Shown one piece after another: positions 8,641-16,518 of a DNA stretch of 37,767 bases; positions within the stretch are counted from its first letter, which is position 1, and each line of letters opens with the position of its first letter. This DNA comes from an uncultured archaeon A07HR60. GTDB lineage: Archaea > Halobacteriota > Halobacteria > Halobacteriales > Haloferacaceae. The notes beneath the pieces are model-generated. The model did not search any database. It was not told where the DNA came from and saw only the letters and a program-made list of their open reading frames with translations. The translations under genes were made by a program, and so were the position numbers. Location of the stretch: contig KI543233.1 of assembly GCA_000496235.1 (NCBI GenBank), positions 252,738 to 290,504 on the forward strand. The letters are read 5' to 3'.

Positions 8641-8663
8641 TATCGTACAATTTTTATACGATA
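8641..8663. promoter_or_regulatory. Inverted repeat TATCGTA-N9-TACGATA between divergent genes
   Basis: Perfect 7-bp arms at 8641-8647 and 8657-8663 with an A/T-only centre after the first base, in the 139-bp gap between the divergent genes at 8589 and 8729. Partial half-sites (CGTATTCATCGTATCG) lie just to the left. Position and symmetry suit an operator for a dimeric regulator acting on one or both promoters; no regulator is identified. Confidence 0.4.
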
Positions 8664-8702
8664 GTATCGGGCGATATTCTTCGACATTGACAAAAGTTAG
8701 CA

Positions 8703-8710
8703 GATATAAC
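8703..8710 (+). promoter_or_regulatory. TATA box (GATATAAC) for the Cys-rich mini-protein
   Basis: Centred about 23 nt before the ATG at 8729, the spacing of a leaderless haloarchaeal promoter. It supports the small gene being expressed. Confidence 0.5.
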
Positions 8711-8728
8711 TACAAATGACAGAATACA

Positions 8729-8971
8729 ATGGTAGGAAAAGTTCGAATTGATTGTAGTGACGACGACTGTCCAGAATGTGAATGTGAGACACGCAGAGAA
8801 TGTAGAGAAAAAGAACACGACTGTGTCTGCATGTGTGGAGATGGGAATGTGCGAGAACTAACACCAAGAGAATACGACAAACACAGAGCAGAAGACGAGC
8901 CACCATCGTCAGTAATCATAGAGATGTTTGGGAGTTGGGAAGAAGCGCTTGAAGAAGCAGCAGACGACTGA
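8729..8971 (+). CDS. Cys-rich mini-protein with a homing-endonuclease-associated-repeat-like tail
   Basis: This protein has 80 residues. The first 36 contain eight cysteines (C9, C14, C17, C19, C25, C32, C34, C36), enough for one or two zinc sites. The second half, LTPREYDKHR followed by PPSSVIIEMFGSWEEALEEA, resembles the homing endonuclease-associated repeat: a YxxHR helix, then PSSxTIxxxFGSWxxAxxxA. In that family it is a small DNA-binding helical repeat beside HNH and other nucleases. No nuclease domain is fused or adjacent. Base composition is far more A-rich than the surroundings (AGA arginines, GAA/AAA runs), which suggests transfer from a virus or plasmid. A TATA box at the right distance supports expression. 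Function is unknown; DNA or RNA binding is inference. Confidence 0.65.
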   Translation: MVGKVRIDCSDDDCPECECETRRECREKEHDCVCMCGDGNVRELTPREYDKHRAEDEPPSSVIIEMFGSWEEALEEAADD

Positions 8972-9018
8972 CAGGATTAAGATACAGACCCATACCAGCC
9001 ATATGATGGCCTGCTCTC

Positions 9019-9429
9019 TCAGGTGGTCGCGATGCGTTCGATTCGACTCAGCGCAATCTGACACACTGGCGTGTACCAGACAGCGTATAGTGGGATCTCG
9101 AAGACTGCCCGACTTCGTGACCCTTTGAACTGTTCGACGCGGTGGCCTGTGGCTGAAAATCCTCTAATCTGCCAACTCCACCGTCGGGGCTCTGACTCGC
9201 TGAAAGAGTCGATCTCGAAGGGGAACCAAATACCGAATACGCAGACACGACCCGTCGATCCGTCCTGGATATAGCGATGCTGGCACTCGACTGCTGTGAC
9301 TGACGGGCCCCACTCGGGCCACTCTCGAACGTCGACAAATGCCTCCCAGACTGCGGCAGCATCCGCCTCAATCGTCCGTGCGACCTCCAGATGTCGGCCC
9401 TCAGAGTCTCGCCCGATCTGGATACTCAC
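9019..9429 (-). CDS. SRPBCC (START/Bet v1-like) family protein
   Basis: This protein of about 136 residues has the polyketide-cyclase/SRPBCC pattern: EVARTIEADAAAVWEAFVDVREWPEWGPSVTAVE, a central strand series, then FEIDSFSEPR-like and RRWSWQIRGFSATGHRVEQF. The fold forms a hydrophobic pocket for lipids or small aromatics. Substrate is unknown. The frame is open back to an ATG at 9552, but the extra 41 residues (SQIVTGAFSADSQ...) do not fit the fold. The GTG at 9429 lies just before the first conserved strand, so I prefer it. Downstream is the AT-rich island; upstream is mini-element E2. Family assignment is confident, the start less so. Confidence 0.75.
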   Translation of the reverse strand: MSIQIGRDSEGRHLEVARTIEADAAAVWEAFVDVREWPEWGPSVTAVECQHRYIQDGSTGRVCVFGIWFPFEIDSFSESEPRRWSWQIRGFSATGHRVEQFKGSRSRAVFEIPLYAVWYTPVCQIALSRIERIATT

Positions 9430-9727
9430 GCCGAGTGTTCTGACTTGACCTACGAGATTGTTCGCATCTTTCCCGAGATTGGTGCCGACCAGAATCTGAC
9501 TGTCGGCTGAGAAGGCCCCCGTCACGATTTGAGAGCGGATTGAGTACCTCACCGCTCAACCTACAGAGGCCGAGCAGTATTTTCTCACTCACACTCACAG
9601 TTAGTTGACACCTGGGACAATTTCGGGCGGACTCAGCGGCCAGGCTATGGAGTCGTTCATACAGCGCGCACTGTTGGCCGTTCCAATCGAGACCTTGGCA
9701 CTCGTTCAAATGGCGACCGAAACCGCG

Positions 9728-10267
9728 CTTGACCTCCTCCCACCCCTTCAGGGGTGGGATTCGATTCCTCCGTCAGTTATCCAGCACTCCTGATGACTGC
9801 GGCTGTGACCGTGCGGGTTCGCTGAGGCAGTTGCGGCCCTCGAACGAGGGTGTGGGATTCTTGCGTATCCGCTCACTGTTGCCCGCTCTCGCAGAGAGCG
9901 TGAGCGTGAGCGTGAGCGTGGCACTCACCTCACGGGCGTCCAGCCACGTGAGCAGCAGGGCAGGCTGGGCCATCAGCCCATCTCTCCTCTCCGTTGCAAC
10001 CACTCGTGGAGAGTTCTGAGGAGTGACATGCCAACTACTGCTGGGTGGGCTGTGGTGGTGTGTGAGTAGCTGAGACCCACTCGTGGCCGTCTCGAGCGTG
10101 AGCGGGTTCCCCGCAGCAGCATGTCGCATGTCTATCCCAAAACAAGGACTCTTTGTATCTGAATCTCTCGGATAACAGCGGACAGTGATACCGTTGTGAT
10201 TCTTCGGTGTCGGCTTCATCCCACGACTGAAGCCATGATGTGGGCTTTCGTCTTGAACCACTGTAAT
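9728..10267 (-). mobile_element. tnpB-derived palindromic mini-element E2 (PATE/IS200-605-like)
   Basis: About 540 bp. On the minus strand the left end (10220-10244) has an imperfect CCCAC...GTGGG hairpin followed by GATGAAGCCGAC, and the right end (9739-9746/9751-9758) has a perfect stem CCCACCCC-TTCA-GGGGTGGG followed by AGGAGGTCAAG. Both ends and the ATTACAG flank match element E1, while the interiors share no obvious similarity. No transposase motif remains. The interior contains four tandem GAGCGT units (9896-9919) and many stop codons in the tnpB sense. It lies between the SRPBCC and DUF2797 genes. The degenerate left palindrome suggests this copy is older than E1. Transposition, if any, would need TnpA in trans. 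Confidence 0.6.
9896..9919 (+). repeat. Tandem hexamer (GAGCGT)x4
   Basis: Four exact head-to-tail copies inside mini-element E2, preceded by a GCTCTCGC/GAGAGC hairpin. Probably a slippage microsatellite; no coding frame uses it convincingly. Confidence 0.8.
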
Positions 10268-10358
10268 TGCTGAACCAGCAAGTCATCTCGAAGTCCGCAG
10301 CCATCAGTGGCGAGGCAAAATGTGCGAATCGAAAACACGGATGTGGCTCGTGAGCGAA

Positions 10359-11102
10359 TCAGAATGAACCCAAACTCGACTGCAAATTCCGCGAGTGCGA
10401 ACCAGACTGGAGTTCGAATCCAACTAACTCCCGCATATCGATAGCATACGACGACTTGTTCTTGTCGAGGACGAGAAGCCGGCCTTGTGTCCCCTGGACA
10501 GTCCCAGCGGCCAGTACCTCGTCCATAGGTTGATCAGCGAGGTCTAACCCGTGAGAAAACTGGTATCGATCGATAACGTCGAACTCTTCCAGCAGTTGGT
10601 TCCACGCGCCCTCATCGACGGAGCGGTGGAGCCCTTCCCGTTTGGTCGGCACCCGCACACGATCGGGAATCTCGGCGGCCAGCCCTGCTTCAATTTCGCG
10701 GGCGATTCGGCCGTTAGAAGCGGTTCGAATGTGCGCCCCTCTATCTGCCCCCTGTTCTCGGAGCCGTGTTTCCAGTCGTTCGGCCCGAGTCACGCCCACT
10801 TTGAATACGTCCGGAGCGAATGCTGCCAGATACACGGCGTGTGTATCATAACAGTCCATCTCGTCTTTCAAACACTCTCCAGTGCAGCGAGCACAGACCC
10901 AGACATGAGAGTGATCCTGGCAGTGCGGTGCCTTGGTGGCTCCGCAGGCCAGATGCTGCCCTTCGTGGATAGTCCCCGCGCAGTGGCGGTCGCCAAGCGA
11001 GTACGAGAGTTCCTGACCGGTCGTGAGCTCAACCCGATCAAGACCGTCGTCGTCACTGACCAGCAGCGCTGGCACCGACTGATCGTACCCGACGACTTGC
11101 AC
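10359..11102 (-). CDS. DUF2797 family protein (GIY-YIG-like, zinc-binding N-terminus)
   Basis: This 247-residue protein has a Cys/His-rich N-terminal segment (C41, C53, C61, C70, C73, C77, C84 with intervening His), then the core HAVYLAAFAPDVFKVGVTR (88-106). That core has the layout of a GIY-YIG strand pair (YLxxF...KVGxT) followed by a helix and RLREQGA. This layout is the hallmark of DUF2797, a conserved family of unknown function in haloarchaea and some bacteria. The start is GTG at 11102, and a TATA-like GCTAATAGC sits about 23 nt upstream. Both are framed by a perfect 11-bp inverted repeat whose inner arm covers the start codon, which suggests tight repression. A nuclease or RNA-related role is inference. 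Confidence 0.8.
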   Translation of the reverse strand: MQVVGYDQSVPALLVSDDDGLDRVELTTGQELSYSLGDRHCAGTIHEGQHLACGATKAPHCQDHSHVWVCARCTGECLKDEMDCYDTHAVYLAAFAPDVFKVGVTRAERLETRLREQGADRGAHIRTASNGRIAREIEAGLAAEIPDRVRVPTKREGLHRSVDEGAWNQLLEEFDVIDRYQFSHGLDLADQPMDEVLAAGTVQGTQGRLLVLDKNKSSYAIDMRELVGFELQSGSHSRNLQSSLGSF

Positions 11103-11156
11103 AATTGTCCCTACATTGGCTAGCTATTAGCAATTGTTGGAAATTCAATTGTGCAA
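11097..11156 (-). promoter_or_regulatory. Promoter of the DUF2797 gene framed by an 11-bp perfect inverted repeat
   Basis: TTGCACAATTG (11097-11107) and CAATTGTGCAA (11146-11156) are perfect inverted copies 38 bp apart. Each contains the palindrome CAATTG, and a third CAATTG sits at 11131-11136. The inner arm overlaps the GTG start (11102-11100) and the predicted TATA (about 11121-11129, minus strand) lies between the arms. A dimer or tetramer bound to both arms would block TBP and the start site together. Confidence 0.55.
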
Positions 11157-11190
11157 CTTGAGCCACGACGTTTTCGCTGGCCTGAGGCGC

Positions 11191-11497
11191 GTAATTAAAT
11201 CCTGGTCGAATCCTGCTCGGACAGTCCTGTTGGAATCACGTTCAGACAATCCCACTCAAATCCGTCTCGGACCAGTAGATATTGCCCTGGGCTAATAGAG
11301 CGGCTTGGCACTCTGAGGACGTGAGAGCTGTCAGCTCACGGCGTTGCGGCCGGTCTCTCACAAAGAGTCCTCGCGTGGCGACCCACACTGTTTCCCTGCC
11401 CAACGCCGGGGACCGCTGTGCACGATGGGCCGCTGTCGTTCGCGTCAACCCCACTAAGCGGGGTTTTAGTGGTGACGCGGCCCGGATTTTCACCGGG
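11191..11497. ncRNA. Heavily structured intergenic segment, possible non-coding RNA or riboswitch relic
   Basis: Several strong stems lie here: CGTGAG/CTCACG (about 11320-11340), AACCCC/GGGGTT, CCCGG/CCGGG with ATTTTCA loop, and long-range GGGCCGC/GCGGCCC and GCGTC/GACGC closing around them. On the minus strand the sequence CCGGTGAAAATCCGG, then CACCACTAAAACC, and later CGCGAG plus GAGACCGGCCGCAACG, occur in the order of the conserved cobalamin-riboswitch boxes (GGTGnAAnTCC, CGCCACTGT, GAGACCTGCCG). Several core positions differ. On the plus strand a TATA-like TAATTAAA at 11192 could start a transcript near 11220. Orientation and identity are unresolved. RNase P and SRP signatures are absent. 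Confidence 0.35.
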
Positions 11498-11504
11498 ACT
11501 TAAG
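11498..11504 (+). promoter_or_regulatory. TATA box (ACTTAAG) for the BsuPI-domain gene
   Basis: Centred 27 nt before the ATG at 11528, implying a leaderless mRNA and supporting that start. Confidence 0.5.
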
Positions 11505-11527
11505 ACTACGCTGCCCGTGTATGACAC

Positions 11528-11857
11528 ATGCTCGCTGCGACACTGTCTGTGACGCCCGGGAAGTCGTCTCTAGAGCTGACCTTGGAAATCGCTAACGAGG
11601 GTACCGAACAGGTCGAGATCACATTCAGTAGCAGTCGGAAGGCAGACTTCGTCGCACTTGACGACGGTGACGAGGTGTGGCGGTGGAGCGAGGGGCGAAT
11701 GTTCACCCAGGCGCTGGACGACGCGACGCTGCGCCCTGGTGAGTCGATGTCATTCGAGGCGGTCTGGGAAGACCCCGACCCAGGCGAGTATCAAGTCCGC
11801 GGGACGCTCGTCGCTATCAATCACGACGAAAGCGCTGAAATGACGGTCTCGATTTGA
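11528..11857 (+). CDS. BsuPI-related domain protein
   Basis: This 109-residue all-beta protein matches the Bacillus intracellular proteinase inhibitor (BsuPI) domain: LSVTPGKSSLELTLEIANEGTEQVEITFSSSRKADFVALD, then EVWRWSEGRMFTQALDDATLRPGESMSFEAVWE, then GEYQVRGTL. The FSSGxxxDF-like strand, WRWSxGRMFTQ and LxPGES are the family signature. In bacteria the founder inhibits an intracellular protease; stand-alone haloarchaeal copies have no tested role. There is no signal peptide or lipobox, so it is probably cytosolic. It is monocistronic with its own TATA box 27 nt upstream. The fold assignment is confident, the inhibitor role is not. Confidence 0.85.
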   Translation: MLAATLSVTPGKSSLELTLEIANEGTEQVEITFSSSRKADFVALDDGDEVWRWSEGRMFTQALDDATLRPGESMSFEAVWEDPDPGEYQVRGTLVAINHDESAEMTVSI

Positions 11858-11950
11858 GACGGCCGCACACGCGAGTCACTGACCATCATTGCCTAAGACC
11901 ACTGCCGCATCTGACCGGGACCTGATAGCAACGCCCGGTAATCGGGTTCA

Positions 11951-12898
11951 CTACCCGTTGAACTCCGGTGCGATCTCGTCGACGAGATCCGTTGCCGCAC
12001 GCTGGACCGACTCGTCCGACGACAACGAAGGCTCCCACCCGAGCTGTGATAGCTTGGCGATAGACAGCCGCATCTTTGGCACGTCACCGGTCCAGCCACG
12101 GTCGCCCCCGGTGAATGCGTAACTCGGGGTTACGCCTATTTCGTCGGCCACGATATCGGCAATGTCAGTGACTGATGTCGTAGAGCTGGTCCCGAGATTA
12201 TACGTCGCGTAGTCTCCGCTGGCCTGTTCGATTACGTGGCGAATCGCATCGACGCAGTCTGTGACGTGCATATACGATTTCTCCTGCCGTCCGTCGCCGA
12301 GGATTTCCAGGGTAGTGGGGTCTGCTTGGAGTTTCTCGATGAAGTCTGGAATAACGTTTCCTCGCTGGTGTGGGCCGACGATATTCGCAAAGCGGAATGT
12401 CCGAATCGTGAACCCGTACGAGTGCGCATACGTGGACAACAGGCCCTCGTCCGCCAGTTTCGACGCGCCGTACACCGAAATCGGCTCCAGTGGGGCATGA
12501 TCTTCGGGCGTGGGCATAGGTGCCTCTCCGTACACTGTCGACGACGAAGTGAAGGCCAACTGCGTGACGTCGACATCTCGCATTCGCTCGAGCAGTGTGT
12601 GGGTCATCCCAGTATTTTCTTCAAATAATCGCCGGTCGTCGTCAAAGTTAGTGTCGGTCAAGGCTGCGAGGTGAAAGACGATATCGATATCTGGCGTAAT
12701 AACCTCTGACACGTCGTCTCGGTCCGTCACGTCGGCTTTGACGAACTCTGCCGTGTCGGGTACTCGCTCGCGGTCACCCTTGGAAAGATCGTCTGCCACC
12801 CTGACGTGAGACACGTCGCCCGCCAGTGACGTGGCCAAATGTGACCCAATCAATCCGGCTCCACCGGTGATCACCACCCGAGCGTTACTGAGATCCAT
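11951..12898 (-). CDS. NAD-dependent epimerase/dehydratase (UDP-glucose 4-epimerase-like, extended SDR)
   Basis: This 315-residue extended short-chain dehydrogenase has the NAD-binding TGGAGLIG at 11-18, VRVADDLSKG at the second strand, HLAALTD at 76-82, the catalytic SSSTVYG at about 118-124 and YGASK (Y143, K147). NIVGPHQRGNVIPDFI and YNLGTSS are typical of the sugar-nucleotide epimerase/dehydratase subgroup. It would act on a nucleotide-activated sugar for S-layer glycan or exopolysaccharide synthesis, but no glycosyltransferase lies nearby. The GxxGxxG near the N-terminus supports ATG 12898. It is monocistronic and convergent with the BsuPI gene. Confidence 0.88.
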   Translation of the reverse strand: MDLSNARVVITGGAGLIGSHLATSLAGDVSHVRVADDLSKGDRERVPDTAEFVKADVTDRDDVSEVITPDIDIVFHLAALTDTNFDDDRRLFEENTGMTHTLLERMRDVDVTQLAFTSSSTVYGEAPMPTPEDHAPLEPISVYGASKLADEGLLSTYAHSYGFTIRTFRFANIVGPHQRGNVIPDFIEKLQADPTTLEILGDGRQEKSYMHVTDCVDAIRHVIEQASGDYATYNLGTSSTTSVTDIADIVADEIGVTPSYAFTGGDRGWTGDVPKMRLSIAKLSQLGWEPSLSSDESVQRAATDLVDEIAPEFNG

Positions 12899-13239
12899 TA
12901 GTTGTTCTTTTGAGACGAGTGAGGAAGTGTGTCACGGTTCGAGAAGATATCGGAGTCTGACCTGGTGTTGTCGCTGTGTTACGGTCACTGGAGTTTTTTT
13001 GAGTTGGTCATGACCGGTCCAGACAGTAACCTTTCAGGGAGTGCTCAAGACGATACCGGGACACCTCAGCGACACCCATACAGGTTTGAGAACCCACTGA
13101 CTGCTTCCACCGTGGGGGTCACGGAGAGACGATACCGAAACCGGGTCACGAGAGGGTCTGAACATCGTGATGTTCTCACTGCTGTCTGCCCATACCACCG
13201 ACTCTTCGAGGGGTCTGACCGAGATGGCCTGTGGACTAC
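12899..13239. other. Intergenic gap, no gene recognised
   Basis: About 340 bp between the epimerase and the SDR. One open plus-strand frame (12929-13249) has no start context and encodes sequence with no family pattern and low acidity, so I left it out. A T7 run at 12994-13000 is on the plus strand and does not follow a plus-strand gene. Confidence 0.5.
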
Positions 13240-14253
13240 TTACTCTTGATATTTGCCCGCGTCTGATGAGGCTGTCTGGCCATTGCTGCGATGGACAGTG
13301 ACGTGGCTGTCAGTGGTATCCGCCGGAACGGGATCCAGACCGTAATCAGGGGCGATTCCAGCCAACTCAGCGCTCCGGGTCCACAGACGCCTGGCCAGCC
13401 TGGTCTCGGTCGCCTCTGCAGAGGGCTCGGTCGGACTCTGGTCGACAAAGTACTGGCCGGTGTGTGTGTTGCCGGCCTGAGTCGCGACCAGATACACCGG
13501 TGTTGCGGCCGCTTCTGCCGGAGTATCCACGACCTCACTGACCATCGTATCTGGGAGGAGTTGTGCGACTCGGGTGAGTAGTCGGACGGGGAGGGGTGCG
13601 TTTCTGAAGAACCCGCTGCCGGGAACGATACCGGGGTGGAGCGAATTCGCAGTGACGGTAGTATCGGATATCTCGAGTCGTCTGGCTAACTCGCGCGTGA
13701 ACAAGATGTTCGCTAGCTTGGAACGGCAGTAGGCCTGCCAACTATTGTAATCGCTGATCGTCCGGGTCTTCTCGAAGTCAATCGTGCCCTGTCTGTGCAC
13801 GTCTGAAGCCACCGTCACGACACGGCCCTGGCGGGTTGCCAGTAGTGGGAGCAGTTCGTGCGTGAGCCTGAACGGAGCCAGGTGATTGACCGCGAAAGTG
13901 TATTCGAGCCCGTCATCGGTCAATCGGCCGTCGGTGAACCAGCCACCAGCATTGTTCACGAGGGCGTCGAGACCATCGTATTCTGCCTGGACACGGTCGG
14001 CGAATCCAGTCACTCCTTTCTGCGTTGCAAAATCAGCAGGCATGAACGATCCACCCCCGGGTGTAGACTCTAGGGCAGACACGACTGCAGGCCCGCGCTG
14101 CTGGTCACGTCCGTGGACGATGACGTGAGCGCCGAGTCGCCCGAGAGCGAGAGCTGTCTCCCGGCCGATTCCGGCCGTCGCGCCGGTGACGAGGACCACC
14201 GATTCCGCCAGCCTGTGACCTGGGGTCACTGTCCCTGTCTCAATAGCTGTCAT
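13240..14253 (-). CDS. Short-chain dehydrogenase/reductase (retinol-dehydrogenase-like)
   Basis: This 337-residue classical SDR has TGATAGIG at 23-30 (cofactor loop), GRD after the second strand (Arg suggests NADP preference), NNAGG at 100-104, catalytic Ser150 (TVASDVH), and YCRSK with Y175 and K179. The SLHPGIVPGSGF segment after the active site is typical of the RDH/WWOX-like subgroup. The last 35-40 residues, after DQSPTEPS..., extend beyond the usual 290-310 and are of low complexity. It acts on an unknown carbonyl or alcohol. It is divergent from aTrm56, with a perfect CACTAT/ATAGTG palindrome in the shared upstream region. Confidence 0.88.
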   Translation of the reverse strand: MTAIETGTVTPGHRLAESVVLVTGATAGIGRETALALGRLGAHVIVHGRDQQRGPAVVSALESTPGGGSFMPADFATQKGVTGFADRVQAEYDGLDALVNNAGGWFTDGRLTDDGLEYTFAVNHLAPFRLTHELLPLLATRQGRVVTVASDVHRQGTIDFEKTRTISDYNSWQAYCRSKLANILFTRELARRLEISDTTVTANSLHPGIVPGSGFFRNAPLPVRLLTRVAQLLPDTMVSEVVDTPAEAAATPVYLVATQAGNTHTGQYFVDQSPTEPSAEATETRLARRLWTRSAELAGIAPDYGLDPVPADTTDSHVTVHRSNGQTASSDAGKYQE

Positions 14254-14300
14254 CGTGTATTATCTGCACCGCTGCACGTGGAAAAATCACTCTGCTCACC

Positions 14301-15011
<711 letters not shown>

Positions 15012-15022
15012 CAGTGCGAGTA

Positions 15023-15043
15023 CCTCGGTGCTTGACCCCGAGG
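15023..15043 (+). repeat. Solo IS-type hairpin CCTCGGTG/CCCCGAGG
   Basis: 8-bp stem with one mismatch and loop CTTGA, followed by CAGTTCACGAC, 11 nt after the aTrm56 stop. It matches the hairpin core at 5601 and 17451 and the right-end pattern (hairpin plus GTTCAC) of tnpB-type elements. It may act as a terminator between aTrm56 and tfe. Confidence 0.45.
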
Positions 15044-15299
15044 CAGTTCACGACCGGGTCCCGGTGATAGTTCAGGTACTGATGTCAATACTGCCGTTGG
15101 TGCGGCCGGCAACTGAGACCGGCGTGTTCACACGGCGGACCGAGCAGTTCTTCAGGTACGGCCGCTCGGAAAGGCAGTCGTCCAGAGGCTCGCCAAGACC
15201 CGATCACACAGTGACGAGAGTCTCCACTCAGGGGTGCGGCAGTGTTTGCTGGGGCCGCCTGGCTTCGTACCCGACTCCCCGGCGGGTCGGTGGTTCCCA

Positions 15300-15308
15300 A
15301 TATTTAAA
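15300..15308 (+). promoter_or_regulatory. TATA box (ATATTTAAA) for tfe
   Basis: Strong haloarchaeal TATA element about 30 nt before ATG 15334. It lies inside a longer open frame starting at 15028, so it argues for the short start and a near-leaderless mRNA. Confidence 0.65.
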
Positions 15309-15333
15309 CGAGTTCCAGTCCCTAATTGATATA

Positions 15334-15858
15334 ATGGCTTTTGAGGACCTCTTGAACGACCCCGTGATCCAGAAGTATCTTCACGAATTGGTGGGGCCGA
15401 CCGGAATGCCGGTCGCGGCAGCGCCACCAGACGGAGAAGTGACGGACGAAGAACTCGCCGAGGATCTTGGGCTGGAATTGAACGACGTGCGTCGAGCACT
15501 GTTCATCCTGTACGAAAACGATCTGGCGTCGTATCGGCGGGTCCGAGACGAGGATTCGGGCTGGCTGACGTATCTGTGGACCTTCCATTACGACAATATT
15601 CCAACAAATCTCGAAGAAGAGATGTATCGTCTGTTGGACGCGCTCGAAGATCGAGAAGCCTACGAACGCGACCACGAGTTCTATTTGTGTGAGGTGTGTT
15701 CGCTGCGATTCGAGTTTGGTGAGGCGATGGACTTCGGCTTCGAATGTCCAGAATGTAGTTCCCCGCTCGAAGCAATGGATAATGAACGACTACGGGCAGC
15801 GATGGATACTCGACTCGATCAAATCCGTGACGAACTCAACGTTGACGTCACTGGCTGA
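15334..15858 (+). CDS. tfe: Transcription initiation factor E subunit alpha (TFE)
   Basis: This 174-residue protein is the archaeal homologue of TFIIE-alpha. It stabilises the open complex of RNA polymerase with TBP and TFB. Residues 1-90 form the extended winged helix (GEVTDEELAEDLGLELNDVRRALFILYENDLASYRR) and residues 115-145 a zinc ribbon with C119, C122, C138 and C141. The length equals that of typical archaeal TFE. I chose ATG 15334 over an open frame from 15028 because a TATA box at 15300-15308 and the family N-terminus agree. The stop overlaps the DUF2110 start (TGATG), showing translational coupling. Confidence 0.95.
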   Translation: MAFEDLLNDPVIQKYLHELVGPTGMPVAAAPPDGEVTDEELAEDLGLELNDVRRALFILYENDLASYRRVRDEDSGWLTYLWTFHYDNIPTNLEEEMYRLLDALEDREAYERDHEFYLCEVCSLRFEFGEAMDFGFECPECSSPLEAMDNERLRAAMDTRLDQIRDELNVDVTG

Positions 15859-16517
15859 TGGTCACACTGGCAACCAAATGCTACGTCGCGGGTGACGCCC
15901 GCGGACGGGCCATGGATGGGATGAACTCGCTCGTCAATAACACGGTCGGTGAACTGGACGTAGACGCTGACGTATCGGTTCGTGACGACGACTTCGTTGA
16001 GGTTGACCTGTCCGGCCCAGACGAGACCGTCTCGGCGAATCTGCTCCGCGAAGAGTGGGGCACTATTGCGTCCGCAGGCCACCCAGATCACACCGTTGGA
16101 ACGCTTGAATCGTGGGACGATGATGGGTTCGTCTTCGACAGCGGGGATCAGATCAGACTTCCTGCAGAAGAGCTAGGACTAGGACCGGGCACACCAGACC
16201 AGATTGTCGAGCGGTTCGGGCTTGTCCAGCACTTGCCGATGCAGTTTCAACCCGGAAACACACCGGAATTGACTGAGGCTGAACGCGACAGACTGTACGA
16301 ATGGCAGCGCGGCGCTGGCCGAGTTAATGTCAACTCAGCCACTCGTGGTGAAGTCCGGGCCACCGTCAATCGGGCGGGCCACGCCTCTGATATTGTCACT
16401 GTCGAGCGACTCGGACTTCTCGAGCAGAGCATCGTGTGTCGCGAGGGAACAGATCCGCCAGGGCTACTGGCCGCCATCGGGAGCTATCTCCCGGCGCAAA
16501 TGCGTTGTGTGGTCTAG
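15858..16517 (+). CDS. DUF2110 family protein
   Basis: This 219-residue haloarchaeal family of unknown function is regularly found next to tfe. It begins VTLATKCYVAGDARGRAMDGM and contains an acidic beta-rich core (DDDFVEVDLSGPDETVSANLLREEWGTI), then a segment LESWDDDGFVFDSGDQIRLPAEELGLGPG that resembles a small beta-barrel such as those of RNA-associated factors. No catalytic motif is visible. ATG 15858 overlaps the tfe stop by one base, so it is co-transcribed and probably co-translated. The conserved position suggests a link to transcription or RNA metabolism, which is inference. Confidence 0.85.
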   Translation: MVTLATKCYVAGDARGRAMDGMNSLVNNTVGELDVDADVSVRDDDFVEVDLSGPDETVSANLLREEWGTIASAGHPDHTVGTLESWDDDGFVFDSGDQIRLPAEELGLGPGTPDQIVERFGLVQHLPMQFQPGNTPELTEAERDRLYEWQRGAGRVNVNSATRGEVRATVNRAGHASDIVTVERLGLLEQSIVCREGTDPPGLLAAIGSYLPAQMRCVV

Positions 16518-16518
16518 G

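Noticed and set aside
9896-9919. Possible CRISPR-like repeats
   Set aside because: Units are 6 bp and head-to-tail without spacers; this is a microsatellite.
11191-11497. RNase P RNA or SRP RNA in the structured segment
   Set aside because: The conserved GGAAAGTCC-type (RNase P) and GGAAGG/GAGCAGC-type (SRP helix 8) signatures are absent on both strands.
12929-13249. 106-codon plus-strand frame between the epimerase and SDR
   Set aside because: No start context, low acidity, no recognisable domain; overlaps the SDR end.
15028-15333. Upstream extension of tfe by 102 codons
   Set aside because: A strong TATA box lies inside it at 15300-15308 and the extension is not part of the TFE family.
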